From Nostoc sp. NOS(2021) (GTDB lineage Bacteria; Cyanobacteriota; Cyanobacteriia; Cyanobacteriales; Nostocaceae): DNA of 64,000 bases. The translations under genes were made by a program, and so were the position numbers. The stretch lies in NCBI RefSeq assembly GCF_017115025.1, contig NZ_JABXKM010000344.1, forward strand, positions 1-64,000. Reading direction: 5' to 3'. Below are positions 35,589-46,111 of this stretch, piece by piece. Within the stretch, counting starts at the first letter, position 1. The number at the start of each line of letters is the position of its first letter. The notes beneath the pieces are model-generated. The model had not been told where the DNA came from, made no database searches, and worked only from the letters and a program-made list of their open reading frames with translations.

Positions 35589-36848
35589 TCAAGTTGTTGA
35601 TTGGCGAAATTCTGATATTACTTCGATCAAACCAACGATATTGCGGTTGAACTCAGGTAAATCTTCCGCAGGTATCCAATATTCCTGATGTATAGAACCG
35701 CCTACAGTTTTTACGGAGTAGCGACTTAAAAACTCTGCACGCACCTGAAAACGTGTCACATAGCCGATGTATCCTGTGTCAGTACTTGCCGCATTCCAGT
35801 TACGGGCAATTTCTGCGGCGTATTCTTCGTTAAGTACTGGGTAAAAAATAGGCTGTTCAGGTAGTCGAGGAGGAAATTCGCGATCGCCACTTTCCTTAAT
35901 CAAAGCCAGTTCTTTTGGCCCAGTGGGACGGAAGAGGGTGATTGTTTCTCTATCACCCTTGGGCAAAGGTTCTCGTGCTTGCAGCCATGCCGTGGGAATA
36001 CCTGACACACCTGTAGATATTGCCACAATACCACCCGCGATCGCACATGTAGTATCTCTATCTCCCAAGCCACTTACAGTTAACCACAGTGCTTCTTCGT
36101 AGTTATCGAGGTGCTGGGCAGCACACCAAAGTGCAAAGGGGACTGTATCTTGTGCTGAGATATGAGTGCCATTTCCCAGTAGAGTAGCTGCTGATTGCAC
36201 TGGTGTACTCTCCGACAAATCATAAGCAAGGCGGATTTTTGAACTTACCTCACTTTCTGGAACATAAGGTAAGACAAGGTTAAGAAACTCTTGCTTACTG
36301 GGTATATAACCTTGTAATCTCGCCGCCCAAGCAGCAGCAACTGCTACGGCAATTGCACCGGCGATCGCTTCTGGATGGGTGTGAGTGACTTCGGCACTAG
36401 AACGAGCTTGACTGACAACTAAATCCAGATCCTCAGCGAAGAACGCCCCAATGGGTGCAACCCGCATCGCCGCTCCATTACCATAGGAACCCTGTCCGCC
36501 AAACAGACTATTCGCCACCTGCTGCCAGGGTTCGCCATCCCGTATTCGCGTTAGCAGCCCGTGCATTGCTGCACCATAACCCCGTTCGCGATCGTATTTT
36601 TTGGCAAAGCTTTGTGCCAGATAATCTTGGTTAATTTCCCCATATTCTTGAAGAATTGTCACAATCGAAAGCGCCATTTGGGTGTCGTCGGTATAATTTC
36701 AAGGTGATGCTGGGATGGCACGCGCGACAATCAGATTTTCTGCCACATCTGGATGGAGAAAAAATCGCTCTCCAAAAGCATCGCCCACCGATAAACCCTC
36801 AAGGGAGTGTTGAGCGCGAATTAGGCGAAGATCGTTAGTTGTTGACAT
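35589..36848 (-). pseudogene. ADP-ribosylglycohydrolase family gene, one nonsense codon
   Basis: The whole frame from ATG 36848 would encode about 419 residues of the ADP-ribosylglycohydrolase (DraG-like) family, which removes ADP-ribose from proteins or small molecules. The N-terminal helix GLSVGDAFGERF is present, then a TGA at 36699-36701 stands where relatives have Trp, just before the metal-binding NYTDDTQMALS. The later metal site GLGDRDTTCAIAGGI is intact. Translation could restart at ATG 36677, but that would lose the first metal-binding Asp pair. A sequencing error is also possible because a single base (TGG to TGA) explains it. Confidence 0.8.
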
Positions 36849-36919
36849 AAGTTATTAATAAATAATGCCTAATACCCCATTTCTATTTGTAATATCAAAG
36901 TCTGTTGTGTTGGTTTTTA

Positions 36920-39262
36920 TCAACTATTTTCTTGCTCATCCATAGCTTTAAAAAGAGTATTTCCAGTTTGTTCATCTGCGTAGGTGTAGCCCGTCGTAGA
37001 CATCGCTCCTTGATTATCTCCCAAATGACGACGAATTTGGCTACGCAATATATATGCTTCTGCTTCTTTAGGATTTAGCTGAATTACATAGTTAGCATCT
37101 GCGTAGGCGTAGCCCGTCGTAGACATCGCACCTTTGTAATCTTGGAGTTTTTGACGAGTATATCCACGAGAGATATAAGCGTAGGTATCTTTGGCATTCA
37201 ATTTAATAATTTCGTTGTAATCAGCGATCGCTCCTTTATAGTCTTCCAGATGATTAAGAACTTGCGCTCGCTGGTAATAGACACCACTGACATTTTTGGG
37301 GTTAAGGCGCAAAATCTCGTTATAATCTTGAATCGCGCCTTTATAATCTTTTAATCTATTACGAAAGTTGGCACGAGTCATAAGAGATTCAAAATCGTGA
37401 GGTTTTAAGCGCACAATTTGGTCATAATCTGCTAGTGCGCCTTTATAGTCATGCAGTCCCAAACGCGCCCGCGATCGCTTGATATAAGCATTAACATCAT
37501 TGGGATTTGTACGTAAAGCAGCAGTTGTAAGCTCAATTTGTTGTTGTCTATTTTTTCTGATCTGCTCAAGTCTTTGCTGAGGATTTTTAGAATAGTTAGT
37601 TAATAAACTTACCCAACTAGGAGTAATAGCTTGCAGAGTGCCTACCATTCCACCTAACAAGGTTACACAGTATATAACTAATAGAAAAACTCTAGTTTTC
37701 CATTTACTACGGGATTCGTACTGCTGTTGAATCAATCCCTTTACTAAGGCGTATCTTTTACTGAAAGGCAAGTTTCCATATCCGAATTGCTTCAGATACT
37801 TGAATATGAAATGCAGAAGATTATCCTGATCTATGGGTGGATTTAGTCGCAGTTCTTTTTGAAATTTCTGATTAATTTTAGCGGTGCGAAAGCTATTAGG
37901 GATGCCCATAGCTATCAACATCGCAAATAACAACATCATTGGTCTATCTTTTCCTAGAAATCCTAAGATAATCACACCAAAGACTTTAAATAAAACACCA
38001 ATGTAAGGGAAACGAGAAAACAGCAGTAAATCAGCAATTTGTCCTCCATCTAGAGGATAAATCGGGAGGAGATTGAACAAATTTAGAAATATCAGCGTCC
38101 AACTTGTTTCTCGTACCCAATCACGATAAGCACTGCCGAAAGGTGCAAGGATCGCCAACCCAATCCCCAGAATTAACCCTGGTAATGGTCCTGCTAAAGA
38201 TATCCAAAACTTTTGGGTGAGTGTGGCGTCATCTTTACGGGCAGTTGCTAAAGCGCCTAAAAACGGTACGAATAAAACAGAGGTGTCACGATAGCCAAAC
38301 AGTTTCATCGCCAATAAATGTCCGCCTTCATGGAAAAATAGTACAGCGATGAAAATCACCACACTTTGTGGAGTAAGAAAGCTTGTATAACTGGCGATAA
38401 ACAACCCTAGACTACCCAACAAAAGCCAAGTGCGAAATTTTTTACCCACCAGACCAGTTTGGGTATACTGCATTTGTTTAAATCCCTCTACTTCCAGTTC
38501 TATAGGGATTTCTTGTAAAATGCTGGAATCAGTTTTGGCTTGTTGTCTGCGTTGTTTGATGATATTTGCTGCTTTCTTGCTACCCTGCATCATCGGGTTA
38601 AGCGATCGCAGGACTGTTAACCAATGTATCTGAAATAACTCTGTTCCCTTGATTGGTGATATTTTCCCCGTCTTGGCTAAGTTACTAACATAGCCACTCA
38701 TCTGTATCTGTAGTGCTTGAGTAAAAGACTCTGGTGATAAACCACAAGGTATTTTGCTGGTAGTTAATTGTTTGAGATGATCTTGATGAGTCTGCCATTG
38801 TACTGATACTTCGCTGGTATAAACATCCTGAACAATAGTGTTGGGAAACTCACCTATAAGTCCATGCTGTTTACCGTTGACAGTCAGCAATAAAGTTTTA
38901 TCCTTAAAAAAGGTATAAAACTCTATATCGAATAAATTGACAGGTTCGACTAAACGACGAGTAACTACTGTGGCATAGCTTTTGAGTGCTTTGTTATATA
39001 AAAGAAGTTCCCAATTTGTTTGCTCATAGGCTTTGGTGATTGGTTGATATTGCAAATAGCTGCATGGAAGAAAGCCGAATTGCTCTAGTTCTTTAATGGG
39101 AGTTTGAAATAAATCTTTTAAATAGACAGGAACTGTATCAGCCTTTGTAATCTGGTACTTGGGATATTGAATCTGAGATTTACAAAGTAGTAAAAAGAGA
39201 ATGAGATAGCGAATAACAATCACTAGAACGTAAATTGCGATCGGGTAGATTAGGTATTGCAT
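36920..39262 (-). CDS. M50 site-2 protease-like membrane protein with TPRs
   Basis: The 780-residue protein joins an intramembrane metalloprotease to TPRs. An N-terminal cytoplasmic region (about 25-270) precedes the protease core, which has the zinc motif FHEGGHLLAMK near residue 310 and the second motif NLFNLLPIYPLDGGQI, within about six membrane segments. After a further membrane helix near 560 come about five TPR units of 34 residues (ADYDQIVRLKPHDFESLMTR type). Site-2 proteases cut membrane-bound regulators; the target is unknown. Two copies of a ~30-bp dispersed repeat lie in frame in the last TPRs and add MSTTGYAYA-type peptides. Confidence 0.85.
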   Translation of the reverse strand: MQYLIYPIAIYVLVIVIRYLILFLLLCKSQIQYPKYQITKADTVPVYLKDLFQTPIKELEQFGFLPCSYLQYQPITKAYEQTNWELLLYNKALKSYATVVTRRLVEPVNLFDIEFYTFFKDKTLLLTVNGKQHGLIGEFPNTIVQDVYTSEVSVQWQTHQDHLKQLTTSKIPCGLSPESFTQALQIQMSGYVSNLAKTGKISPIKGTELFQIHWLTVLRSLNPMMQGSKKAANIIKQRRQQAKTDSSILQEIPIELEVEGFKQMQYTQTGLVGKKFRTWLLLGSLGLFIASYTSFLTPQSVVIFIAVLFFHEGGHLLAMKLFGYRDTSVLFVPFLGALATARKDDATLTQKFWISLAGPLPGLILGIGLAILAPFGSAYRDWVRETSWTLIFLNLFNLLPIYPLDGGQIADLLLFSRFPYIGVLFKVFGVIILGFLGKDRPMMLLFAMLIAMGIPNSFRTAKINQKFQKELRLNPPIDQDNLLHFIFKYLKQFGYGNLPFSKRYALVKGLIQQQYESRSKWKTRVFLLVIYCVTLLGGMVGTLQAITPSWVSLLTNYSKNPQQRLEQIRKNRQQQIELTTAALRTNPNDVNAYIKRSRARLGLHDYKGALADYDQIVRLKPHDFESLMTRANFRNRLKDYKGAIQDYNEILRLNPKNVSGVYYQRAQVLNHLEDYKGAIADYNEIIKLNAKDTYAYISRGYTRQKLQDYKGAMSTTGYAYADANYVIQLNPKEAEAYILRSQIRRHLGDNQGAMSTTGYTYADEQTGNTLFKAMDEQENS
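36978..37006 (-). repeat. dispersed repeat in the TPR region, copy 1
   Basis: GCGTAGGTGTAGCCCGTCGT and the following AGACATCGC match the dispersed repeat. On the coding strand it reads AMSTTGYTYA, in frame, near the C-terminus of the protease. Confidence 0.85.
37101..37130 (-). repeat. dispersed repeat in the TPR region, copy 2
   Basis: The repeat GCGTAGGCGTAGCCCGTCGT with AGACATCGCA is nearly identical to copy 1. It encodes AMSTTGYAYA in frame and makes this TPR unit about seven residues longer than its neighbours. Confidence 0.85.
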
Positions 39263-39341
39263 AGCAATATCAAATTTTTAACTATGCTTAGTATTCCCTG
39301 AAACTAAATAAAATAGCTTAGTATTGCAAAATACCTAAAAT

Positions 39342-39373
39342 AAATGGGTATAGCCTTTTGACCATACCCATTT
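39342..39373 (-). terminator. probable terminator of ftsH
   Basis: AAATGGGTAT and ATACCCATTT form a hairpin with a short inner stem, 20 bp after the ftsH stop. The T-run is short (ATTTTA), so it is less certain than others here. Confidence 0.65.
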
Positions 39374-39393
39374 CAGTAATTTTAGAACAGTGG

Positions 39394-41280
39394 TTACAGC
39401 TGCGGTACGTACTGCTGCTTCTCAGGAACTTCAGCGTACTCAGCCAGAATCTGGCGGAATTCTTCGCCGTCAATGGTTTCTTTTTCGATGAGCAGATCGA
39501 CTAAGCGATCGGTGACAGTGCGATGATCGCGGATAAGCTTCTTAGCAGTGTCGTAGCACTGTTCAACAATTTCCCTAACTTGTCCATCAATGCGCGAGGC
39601 AATGGATTCGGAATACTCAGATCGGGTTGTCCAGTCACGACCCAAAAAGACTTCTCCCTGTTGGCTTTCTAAGGAAAGTGGGCCTAAGTTTGACATCCCG
39701 AACCGCGTCACCATTTGGCGTGCCATTCCCGACAACTGTTGTAAGTCTCCACCTGCACCAGTGGTAACTTCCGCAGCCCCAAAAATCACTTCTTCGGCAG
39801 CGCGACCACCCAAAGCACCAGTAATTCGAGCTTTTAACTGAGAACGAGAAATTAATCCCTGTTCTTCGTTGGGTGTAAACCAAGTCAAACCCTGTGCTTG
39901 TCCTCTTGGGATCAGCGTAACTTTCTGCACTGGGTCATGGTCTTTTAACAAAGTCCCAACTAAGGCGTGTCCAATTTCGTGGTAGGCAATTAAGCGCTTG
40001 CTCTTACTATCCACCAAAGGAGTACCTTCCATCCCTGCAACTACCCGATCCACCGCATCATCAATTTCGCGGAGGGTGATCGCTTCTTTGCGTCTTCTAG
40101 CAGTGAGAATTGCCGCTTCGTTGAGTAAGTTGGCTAAATCAGCACCAGTGAATCCGGGAGTGCGGCGAGCGATCGCATCCAAAGATACGCTAGTGTCTAG
40201 TTTCTTATTCCGCGCATGGACTTGCAAGATTTCCAAGCGCCCTTTGATATCGGGTGGATCGACTGTTACTTGTCGGTCAAAGCGACCCGGACGCAACAAG
40301 GCTGAGTCTAGTACGTCGGGACGGTTGGTAGCAGCAATAATAATGATGCCTGTATTACCTTCAAACCCGTCCATTTCGGTGAGCAATTGGTTGAGGGTTT
40401 GCTCTCTCTCATCATTACCGCCACCGATACCAGCACCCCGTTGGCGTCCTACAGCGTCGATTTCATCAATGAAGATGATACAAGGGGCGTTGTCTTTAGC
40501 TTTCTTGAACAAATCGCGGACGCGGGATGCACCCACACCAACGAACATTTCCACGAATTCCGAACCAGAAATACTGAAGAAAGGTACGCCTGCTTCCCCA
40601 GCGATCGCTTTTGCTAGTAAAGTTTTACCAGTTCCAGGAGGCCCAACTAACAGCACTCCCTTGGGAATCCGTGCGCCTACTGCGGTAAATCTTTCTGGCT
40701 GCTTGAGGAAGGTAACAACTTCTTGCAATTCTTCCTTAGCTTCTTCGATTCCGGCTACGTCGTCAAATTTCACCCCAGTTTTTGCCTCCATTTGGAAGCG
40801 GGCGCGGGATTTGCCGAAGTTCATCGCTTGACCTGGCCCGCCGGGGAGGTTGCTAGAACGCCGGAACAAAAAGAACAGCCCGGTAATCAATAAAACTGGA
40901 AAGACGAGATTGCCCAACAATCCCCAAATTGCGCCATCATTCCGCACGGGGTGAGCATCAAAACTAATGGCTTTTTCTTTGAGCTTGGTGATTACCTCAG
41001 GAGCGTTAACAGGCAAATCCACCCGCCATCTTTGGACACGATTTTCGATGTCTGGATCGCGGGCTTCTATAATTGCAGTCCTACCGCCTTCGTACAGATC
41101 CACGCTGGTGACGCGATCGCCGTCCAAGTATTCTAGAAAGCGACCATAGTTCATGCGGGTATTGGCTGTATTCTTACTCATGTCGGCAGGAGCGCCTGCA
41201 AAGGCCCCTTGCCAGAAGAAAAAGCCAATTACCAAAGCCGGCAATGTCCAGAGTACTAGGACTTTCCAGGAGAATTTCAT
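39394..41280 (-). CDS. ftsH: ATP-dependent zinc metalloprotease FtsH
   Basis: FtsH is a hexameric AAA+ protease of the membrane that degrades damaged photosystem II D1 and other proteins. Residues 1-135 contain two membrane helices around a lumenal domain. The AAA+ module has Walker A GPPGTGKT near residue 213, Walker [14 protein letters not shown] and the second region of homology [19 protein letters not shown]. The protease domain has the zinc site HEIGH near 434. The N-terminal [20 protein letters not shown] resembles Synechocystis FtsH2 (slr0228). Length 628 is normal. It is monocistronic. Confidence 0.95.
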   Translation of the reverse strand: MKFSWKVLVLWTLPALVIGFFFWQGAFAGAPADMSKNTANTRMNYGRFLEYLDGDRVTSVDLYEGGRTAIIEARDPDIENRVQRWRVDLPVNAPEVITKLKEKAISFDAHPVRNDGAIWGLLGNLVFPVLLITGLFFLFRRSSNLPGGPGQAMNFGKSRARFQMEAKTGVKFDDVAGIEEAKEELQEVVTFLKQPERFTAVGARIPKGVLLVGPPGTGKTLLAKAIAGEAGVPFFSISGSEFVEMFVGVGASRVRDLFKKAKDNAPCIIFIDEIDAVGRQRGAGIGGGNDEREQTLNQLLTEMDGFEGNTGIIIIAATNRPDVLDSALLRPGRFDRQVTVDPPDIKGRLEILQVHARNKKLDTSVSLDAIARRTPGFTGADLANLLNEAAILTARRRKEAITLREIDDAVDRVVAGMEGTPLVDSKSKRLIAYHEIGHALVGTLLKDHDPVQKVTLIPRGQAQGLTWFTPNEEQGLISRSQLKARITGALGGRAAEEVIFGAAEVTTGAGGDLQQLSGMARQMVTRFGMSNLGPLSLESQQGEVFLGRDWTTRSEYSESIASRIDGQVREIVEQCYDTAKKLIRDHRTVTDRLVDLLIEKETIDGEEFRQILAEYAEVPEKQQYVPQL

Positions 41281-41645
41281 GTTAATTTGCCTCTAGATGC
41301 CTATACAACTCATCAGCTTTAGCAACCGAATGTTGATCACTCTGTCACTTTCAGCTGTGAAACGGATGTTTATAAATCCATTTTGTTTAATTTGATCTCT
41401 TATATGCACTCCCATAGAGCGATCGGCGCATTATGGCGATGCCAACAAGAATCTTAATCAAAGTTAACTTAATTTTAATACAATATCGCACGAGAAAAGG
41501 GAGCGCAACGGGATGCAAAGACACGGAGAATTTCTCCAGAATGCTCCTCGTGTCCTTCAAGCCCTTCTCAATCATCATTCTGAGGGAGTGGGGGAGATGA
41601 GGGAGCAGGGGAAGCAAGCGGAGATAAGGGAGAAGAACCAATACA
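41281..41645. other. intergenic region, upstream of ftsH
   Basis: This gap holds the ftsH upstream region and simple repeats (GAGGGAGTGGGGGAGATGAG type near 41581-41600). No gene is supported. Its boundary with the next feature is a long heptamer tract. Confidence 0.5.
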
Positions 41646-41736
41646 CCATGCCCCATGCCCCATGCTCCATGCTCCATGCCCCATGCCCAATGCCCAATGC
41701 TCAATGCCCAATGCCCAATGCCCCATGCCCCATGCC
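41646..41736. repeat. CCCCATG/CCCAATG heptamer array
   Basis: About thirteen tandem seven-base units of the forms CCCCATG, CTCCATG, CCCAATG and CTCAATG run up to the stop codon of the 41737-42231 gene. This is the classic Nostoc STRR type. The array ends one base before the stop codon and could fold into no stable hairpin. Confidence 0.92.
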
Positions 41737-42231
41737 CTATTTAACTTCTGTAATTTGTAGAGTGTAAGGAAGATACTTGCCTTTTTCGTAGGAACCAACC
41801 CAAATTTGGTAACTTCCAGCCAGCCATTCACCAACAATGCCGGCATTTTTGCCATCAAAATCGTCATTGCACCAAGTACCACCGGGCCCCTTGATAATCA
41901 TCGTGGTGTCTTCAGGACTTTGCACTTGCAACTTCAAATAATCAAATTTACTTGTTAATGCTAATGTGTGGTCTGGTGTTTCATCAACAAATCCAGTACA
42001 AGGCCCAGTGGCTGTTTCGCTCCTTCCGGCTACTTGGCTCCCAGATATTGAACCACCACTCATCCCGCGAACTGTTAGGGGGTCTGGCGAAAACCGGGGG
42101 TCAATGGTGACATCTCCAAATATCGTTGGCGCTTCCTGAGCATCAGTCACAGCATTAACTGTCGATATGATGAACAGCGTAACTATCATGAACGATAATC
42201 TCATCCCTCTATTGAGCGCTTTTTTCGGCAT
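41737..42231 (-). CDS. secreted pre-peptidase-like domain protein
   Basis: A 164-residue exported protein. The signal peptide covers about residues 1-32 (LSFMIVTLFIISTVNA). The mature part reads like a small jelly-roll: TLALTSKFDYLKLQVQSPED, TTMIIKGPGGTWCNDDFDGK and AGSYQIWVGSYEKGKYLPYT. These features resemble pre-peptidase C-terminal domains that fold on secreted proteins, and the D-D-F-D-G-K loop may bind calcium. Function is unknown. Its stop codon directly abuts a heptamer repeat array. Confidence 0.7.
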   Translation of the reverse strand: MPKKALNRGMRLSFMIVTLFIISTVNAVTDAQEAPTIFGDVTIDPRFSPDPLTVRGMSGGSISGSQVAGRSETATGPCTGFVDETPDHTLALTSKFDYLKLQVQSPEDTTMIIKGPGGTWCNDDFDGKNAGIVGEWLAGSYQIWVGSYEKGKYLPYTLQITEVK

Positions 42232-42634
42232 TGTAATTACGTTCGCTTCTAAGTGTTTTTGAAGACATGAATTTTACACACCAAGTTCCCAACGTGAGGA
42301 GAATTGACTACCTATTTTAGATTTGAAATTGGGGATAATTCATTAGTAATTAGTGAATGATTTCTTGTTGCTATAGTTGCTCTACCTTATGGATAGGGGC
42401 GCACATTTGTGCGCCCCTAAAATCTAAAATATTTCTAAAATCTGGAATTTACTTCTCCCACTGCTAAAAGCAGATGGGATTCTTGAGACCTAGAACGGTG
42501 TGGGCTGAGTCAAACAGCCTCTACCCACTTGTACTAAAGTACTCGTGCTTACTTGAAAACAATGCTGTTAAGTGTTTTATCAACGTGGCATTTGACTATT
42601 AGATATAGTCTTGTTTTCTTAATTATGGTAATCG
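42232..42634. other. intergenic region with a GC-rich hairpin
   Basis: No gene is visible. A hairpin at about 42392-42420 has arms TAGGGGCGCACA / TGTGCGCCCCTA but no T-run, so it is a repeat rather than a terminator. The rest is AT-rich. Confidence 0.6.
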
Positions 42635-44080
42635 CTAATTAGCTTCTGTTAATGCCCGACTCAAGCGCGACTTATCTAAACCAATCTGATTTAGTAGTAA
42701 CCAAGATTGGATCAGGTCGGGGCCATGAACATCTCCAGTTAAAGCTGCTCTGAGCGATCGCATTACTAAGCCTTTTTTGACTTTTTGCTCTTTCACCACT
42801 TGTTTAATAATTTCCTGGGCGATGGCTTCGGACAGTTGCGGCTGATTTTCCAAAGCTGTGACAATCCCCTCAAGGACAGCAGCAGAACCTTCTTGCTTAA
42901 GTTGTGTACTGGCTTCCTCGCTAAATTCAACTGTGTCGCTAAAAAACAGTTGGCTTTGAGCTACTGCATCTACCAGGCGAGTCAAACTCTGGCTAATTAA
43001 AGTTACTAGCTGTTCTAACCAGGGGCGTTCTCTTCCACCATCAAATTTATACCCAGCCCCTTGCCAATAGGGTATGACTAAATCTGTGAGTTTATCTACT
43101 GGCGTATTGTGGATATACTGACTGTTCAACCAATCCAGCTTCTTCCAGTCAAATTTTGCACCTGCTTTATTTACACGCTCAAAACCAAATTCTTTCGCTG
43201 CTGTTTCTAAGGTAAATATTTCTTGCGTCGAGTCTGGTGGCGACCAACCCAGCAATGTCATGTAATTCACCAAGCCTTCAGCAGTAAAGCCCATTTTATG
43301 AAAGTCAGAAATGGAAGTGACACCATCTCGCTTTGAAAGCTTGCGTCCTTCCATGTTCAAAATCAGCGGTGTGTGGGAAAACTCTGGGATTTTTGCACCC
43401 ATTGCTTCATACAGTAAAATTTGCTTGGCGGTGTTGGCGATGTGGTCTTCTCCCCGAATGACATGGGTGATTTGCATATCGATGTCATCCACCACAACGA
43501 CAAAGTTGTATAAAGGTTGACCGCTACCCTCTTCTGAAGCGCGGGCGATGACCATATCACCACCTAAATCGCTACCTTGCCAAGACATCTTTCCCCTTAC
43601 TAAGTCATTCCAGACAATTTCCCGCCCATCTTCGATTTGGAAGCGAATCACAGAGGAGCGACCTTCGGCTTCAAATGCGGCGCGTTGTTCTGGCGTGAGG
43701 TGACGGTGACGGTTGTCATACCGAGGTGCTTCGCCTCTAGCTTTTTGGGCTTCTCGGAGCGCCTCAAGTTCTTCGGAAGTGGTGTAACAGCGATAGGCTA
43801 ATCCTTGATCTAGCAGTTTTTGTACTGCATCTTTATAAAGATCCAGGCGTTGGGATTGAAAAAATGGCCCTTCATCCCAATTCAGTCCTAGCCAGCGCAG
43901 TCCTTCAAGAATATTGTCAGTGTATTCGGGACGCGATCGCTCTAAGTCTGTGTCTTCTATTCGCAGTATAAATTTCCCGCCGTGGTGGCGGGCAAATAAC
44001 CAGTTAAATACAGCCGTTCTAGCTGTACCAATATGTAAATTTCCGGTTGGACTCGGCGCAATTCGGACTCTGACAGTCAC
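42635..44080 (-). CDS. gltX: glutamyl-tRNA synthetase
   Basis: GltX charges tRNA-Glu, which feeds both translation and tetrapyrrole synthesis in cyanobacteria. The class I signatures are [20 protein letters not shown] and [20 protein letters not shown] is also typical. The C-terminal anticodon-binding region follows. GTG at 44080 (reading [13 protein letters not shown]) is preferred as start because it matches the usual N-terminus; a TTG at 44101 is possible. Length is 481. A tRNA gene lies just upstream on the same strand. Confidence 0.95.
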   Translation of the reverse strand: MTVRVRIAPSPTGNLHIGTARTAVFNWLFARHHGGKFILRIEDTDLERSRPEYTDNILEGLRWLGLNWDEGPFFQSQRLDLYKDAVQKLLDQGLAYRCYTTSEELEALREAQKARGEAPRYDNRHRHLTPEQRAAFEAEGRSSVIRFQIEDGREIVWNDLVRGKMSWQGSDLGGDMVIARASEEGSGQPLYNFVVVVDDIDMQITHVIRGEDHIANTAKQILLYEAMGAKIPEFSHTPLILNMEGRKLSKRDGVTSISDFHKMGFTAEGLVNYMTLLGWSPPDSTQEIFTLETAAKEFGFERVNKAGAKFDWKKLDWLNSQYIHNTPVDKLTDLVIPYWQGAGYKFDGGRERPWLEQLVTLISQSLTRLVDAVAQSQLFFSDTVEFSEEASTQLKQEGSAAVLEGIVTALENQPQLSEAIAQEIIKQVVKEQKVKKGLVMRSLRAALTGDVHGPDLIQSWLLLNQIGLDKSRLSRALTEAN

Positions 44081-44308
44081 AGTTAATTCTCTCTTTCGCA
44101 AAGCTTGATAAATGTAGCTTATATTTAAACCCTGAATCCTGAGTCAAAGAAATGGAGACTGAGAAGCCGCCTCATAACCAATGCCCAATTTCTATATTAC
44201 TCAGGACTCAGCAATAAGTTGGAAAGGCAGTTTCCGCCGTTAGCGTCACGCAAAGCGAGTCTGCGAGCGTCTCTGAACGACTGGGACTCACTACTCATAA
44301 ATTTAGAA

Positions 44309-44382
44309 CGGGACTGACGGGGCTCGAACCCGCAACTTCCGCCGTGACAGGGCGGTGCTCTAACCAATTGAACTACAGTCCC
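44309..44382 (-). tRNA. tRNA-Asp (GTC)
   Basis: The 74-base cloverleaf has acceptor arms GGGACTG / CAGTCCC with discriminator G, a D-arm with TAGTTCAATTGGTTAGAGC, an anticodon stem CCGCC / GGCGG around CTGTCAC (anticodon GTC), and the T-arm GCGGGTTCGAGCCCCG. No CCA is encoded. It lies between gltX and the kinase genes, on the minus strand. Confidence 0.97.
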
Positions 44383-44483
44383 TTGTTTGGCAACTTTGCT
44401 ATTATCACTATTTATTTTCTACTTGTCAAGTGTTTTGGAGTTGGGAATTATTTTACCCGTCTCCCTAGCGTGAGAATTTTTCG

Positions 44484-46019
44484 TTAAATAGAGCCTGATA
44501 ATACAACCAGTGGCTCTGATTCCAGATGCTGCAATATCCGGGATTGCATTTGTTTATACTGCTGCTTTAATAGCTGCTTGCTCAACTGGGGTTGAGAAGC
44601 AGGTGGTAGACTCTGACTCTGTTGCACCCAGGTTTTCAACATTTGCCGCTGAGTTGGCTCGATGCGGCTGCTGAGAACGTTGGTGCAAGAATGTGGTGTT
44701 TCCAGAGTAAAGAGAATCAAAGGATAGCGTTCATTTTCAGCCAGGAAACTTACCATCCTAAGATTTTGGGGATTTTGCATATCTAAGTAGCACGGTAGCC
44801 ACTTAGGAGCCAATTGTCGATTGTAGAGTACAGTCACCCACAACAGCATTGGGTGAGGGGATGTCATGAAGATAAACTGGTTGTAACGAGTAGAAAGGGC
44901 ATAGTTTTTGATTTCTTGTTTAGGCAACATCAACCATAGCGCTGTCATAGATCCTTGTGCGGTGTCTAGAAGCTGGGGAAAAACAATTTCTTGAATTGGT
45001 TTATTTTGAGGCCATAAAACTTGCCGACAGCTTTGTTCTACTATGATTGGTAATCCAGAATACAAGGGAGGGCTAAGGATGGAACTAGGAGCTAAAATTG
45101 TCGGTAAACTGGCAGCATGGCACTGTTCCAAACTGTTTAATACTTGCAAAATTTGAGCGATATTTTGTGGGCGATCGCTTGCTTTTTTAGCCAGACAAGC
45201 CATGATTAAATTATTTAGCTTCTGAGGTAATTTAAGAGTGGGTTTAACATCTGCGATCGCTTTTGGTTGTTCAAAGTGATGTGCTTTATACCAAGCACCA
45301 AAATAATCAGTTTCTGGTTGCCAAGGTTTTTTGCCTGTGAGCATCTCAAACATCATCACACCCAGGCTATAAATATCAGAGCGACTATCTAATTTTTCCC
45401 CATCTAGCTGTTCTGGAGAACAATAGGGTAAAGTGCCATTAAATCCCCTACTTGTACTAGCTGTTGATACATAATTTAAAAACCTAGCAATACCAAAATC
45501 GAGAATTTTAACTAACTGGCCCAATATCGGATCGGGAATAACTAATATATTGGCAGGCTTGATATCTCTATGAACCAACGGACAAATTTTGCCATCAATG
45601 TTAATACCTTGATGGGCGCACTGTAAGCCCAAACAAATTTGGCGAGAGAGAGTCAAAAACATGGGCAGGGGCAACGGAATTAAATCCTTTAAACTCTTGC
45701 CGCTTAGATATTCCATAACGTAGTATGGTTTTCCTTTCTCATTTACACCATAATCATACGCCCGCACTATATGTACGCTCTTTTGACTCAAAGCTGCACT
45801 CATTAAAGCTTCACGAGCAAAGTCTTGTTGCATCTTGGTATCGACAACAGTCTGAGTCAAAAACTTGATAGCAACTGGTATACCTCCTAACAAAATATCA
45901 TTTGCTAAAAAAACTTCACCCATGCCACCGCTGCCAATTAATTGCTTGAGTTGATAACGATTGGCAAGCAAGCCCGTACTACTTAGAGATGTAAATGGGC
46001 TTTGATTCACTTTGATCAC
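44484..46019 (-). CDS. serine/threonine protein kinase, copy 1
   Basis: The 511-residue protein has an N-terminal Hanks-type kinase (about 18-285) with IGSGGMGEVFLANDIL, the catalytic loop VHRDIKPANILV, the DFGIA motif and the activation segment GTLPYCSPEQLDG. No membrane helix is present. The C-terminal ~200 residues (from about 310) are shared with the neighbouring kinase and hold WPQNKPIQEIVFPQLLDT and LPKQEIKNYA; they look like a private regulatory domain. Start is GTG at 46019. The gap to the upstream kinase gene is 92 bp, so the two may be co-transcribed. Substrates are unknown. Confidence 0.92.
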   Translation of the reverse strand: MIKVNQSPFTSLSSTGLLANRYQLKQLIGSGGMGEVFLANDILLGGIPVAIKFLTQTVVDTKMQQDFAREALMSAALSQKSVHIVRAYDYGVNEKGKPYYVMEYLSGKSLKDLIPLPLPMFLTLSRQICLGLQCAHQGINIDGKICPLVHRDIKPANILVIPDPILGQLVKILDFGIARFLNYVSTASTSRGFNGTLPYCSPEQLDGEKLDSRSDIYSLGVMMFEMLTGKKPWQPETDYFGAWYKAHHFEQPKAIADVKPTLKLPQKLNNLIMACLAKKASDRPQNIAQILQVLNSLEQCHAASLPTILAPSSILSPPLYSGLPIIVEQSCRQVLWPQNKPIQEIVFPQLLDTAQGSMTALWLMLPKQEIKNYALSTRYNQFIFMTSPHPMLLWVTVLYNRQLAPKWLPCYLDMQNPQNLRMVSFLAENERYPLILFTLETPHSCTNVLSSRIEPTQRQMLKTWVQQSQSLPPASQPQLSKQLLKQQYKQMQSRILQHLESEPLVVLSGSI

Positions 46020-46111
46020 CTTTGCTGCTGAGTCTATTTAAAGTTAGCAATACACACATAAGAATATTATTAGGTAATGGCGGCAAGGATTTTGATTTTG
46101 ATGGCGGACTT

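Noticed and set aside
36656-36838. Plus-strand frame of 60 codons
   Set aside because: It overlaps the 5' part of the broken ADP-ribosylglycohydrolase gene on the minus strand and has no features of its own.
41646-41736. CRISPR-like array
   Set aside because: Units are seven bases with no spacers. This is an STRR heptamer tract.
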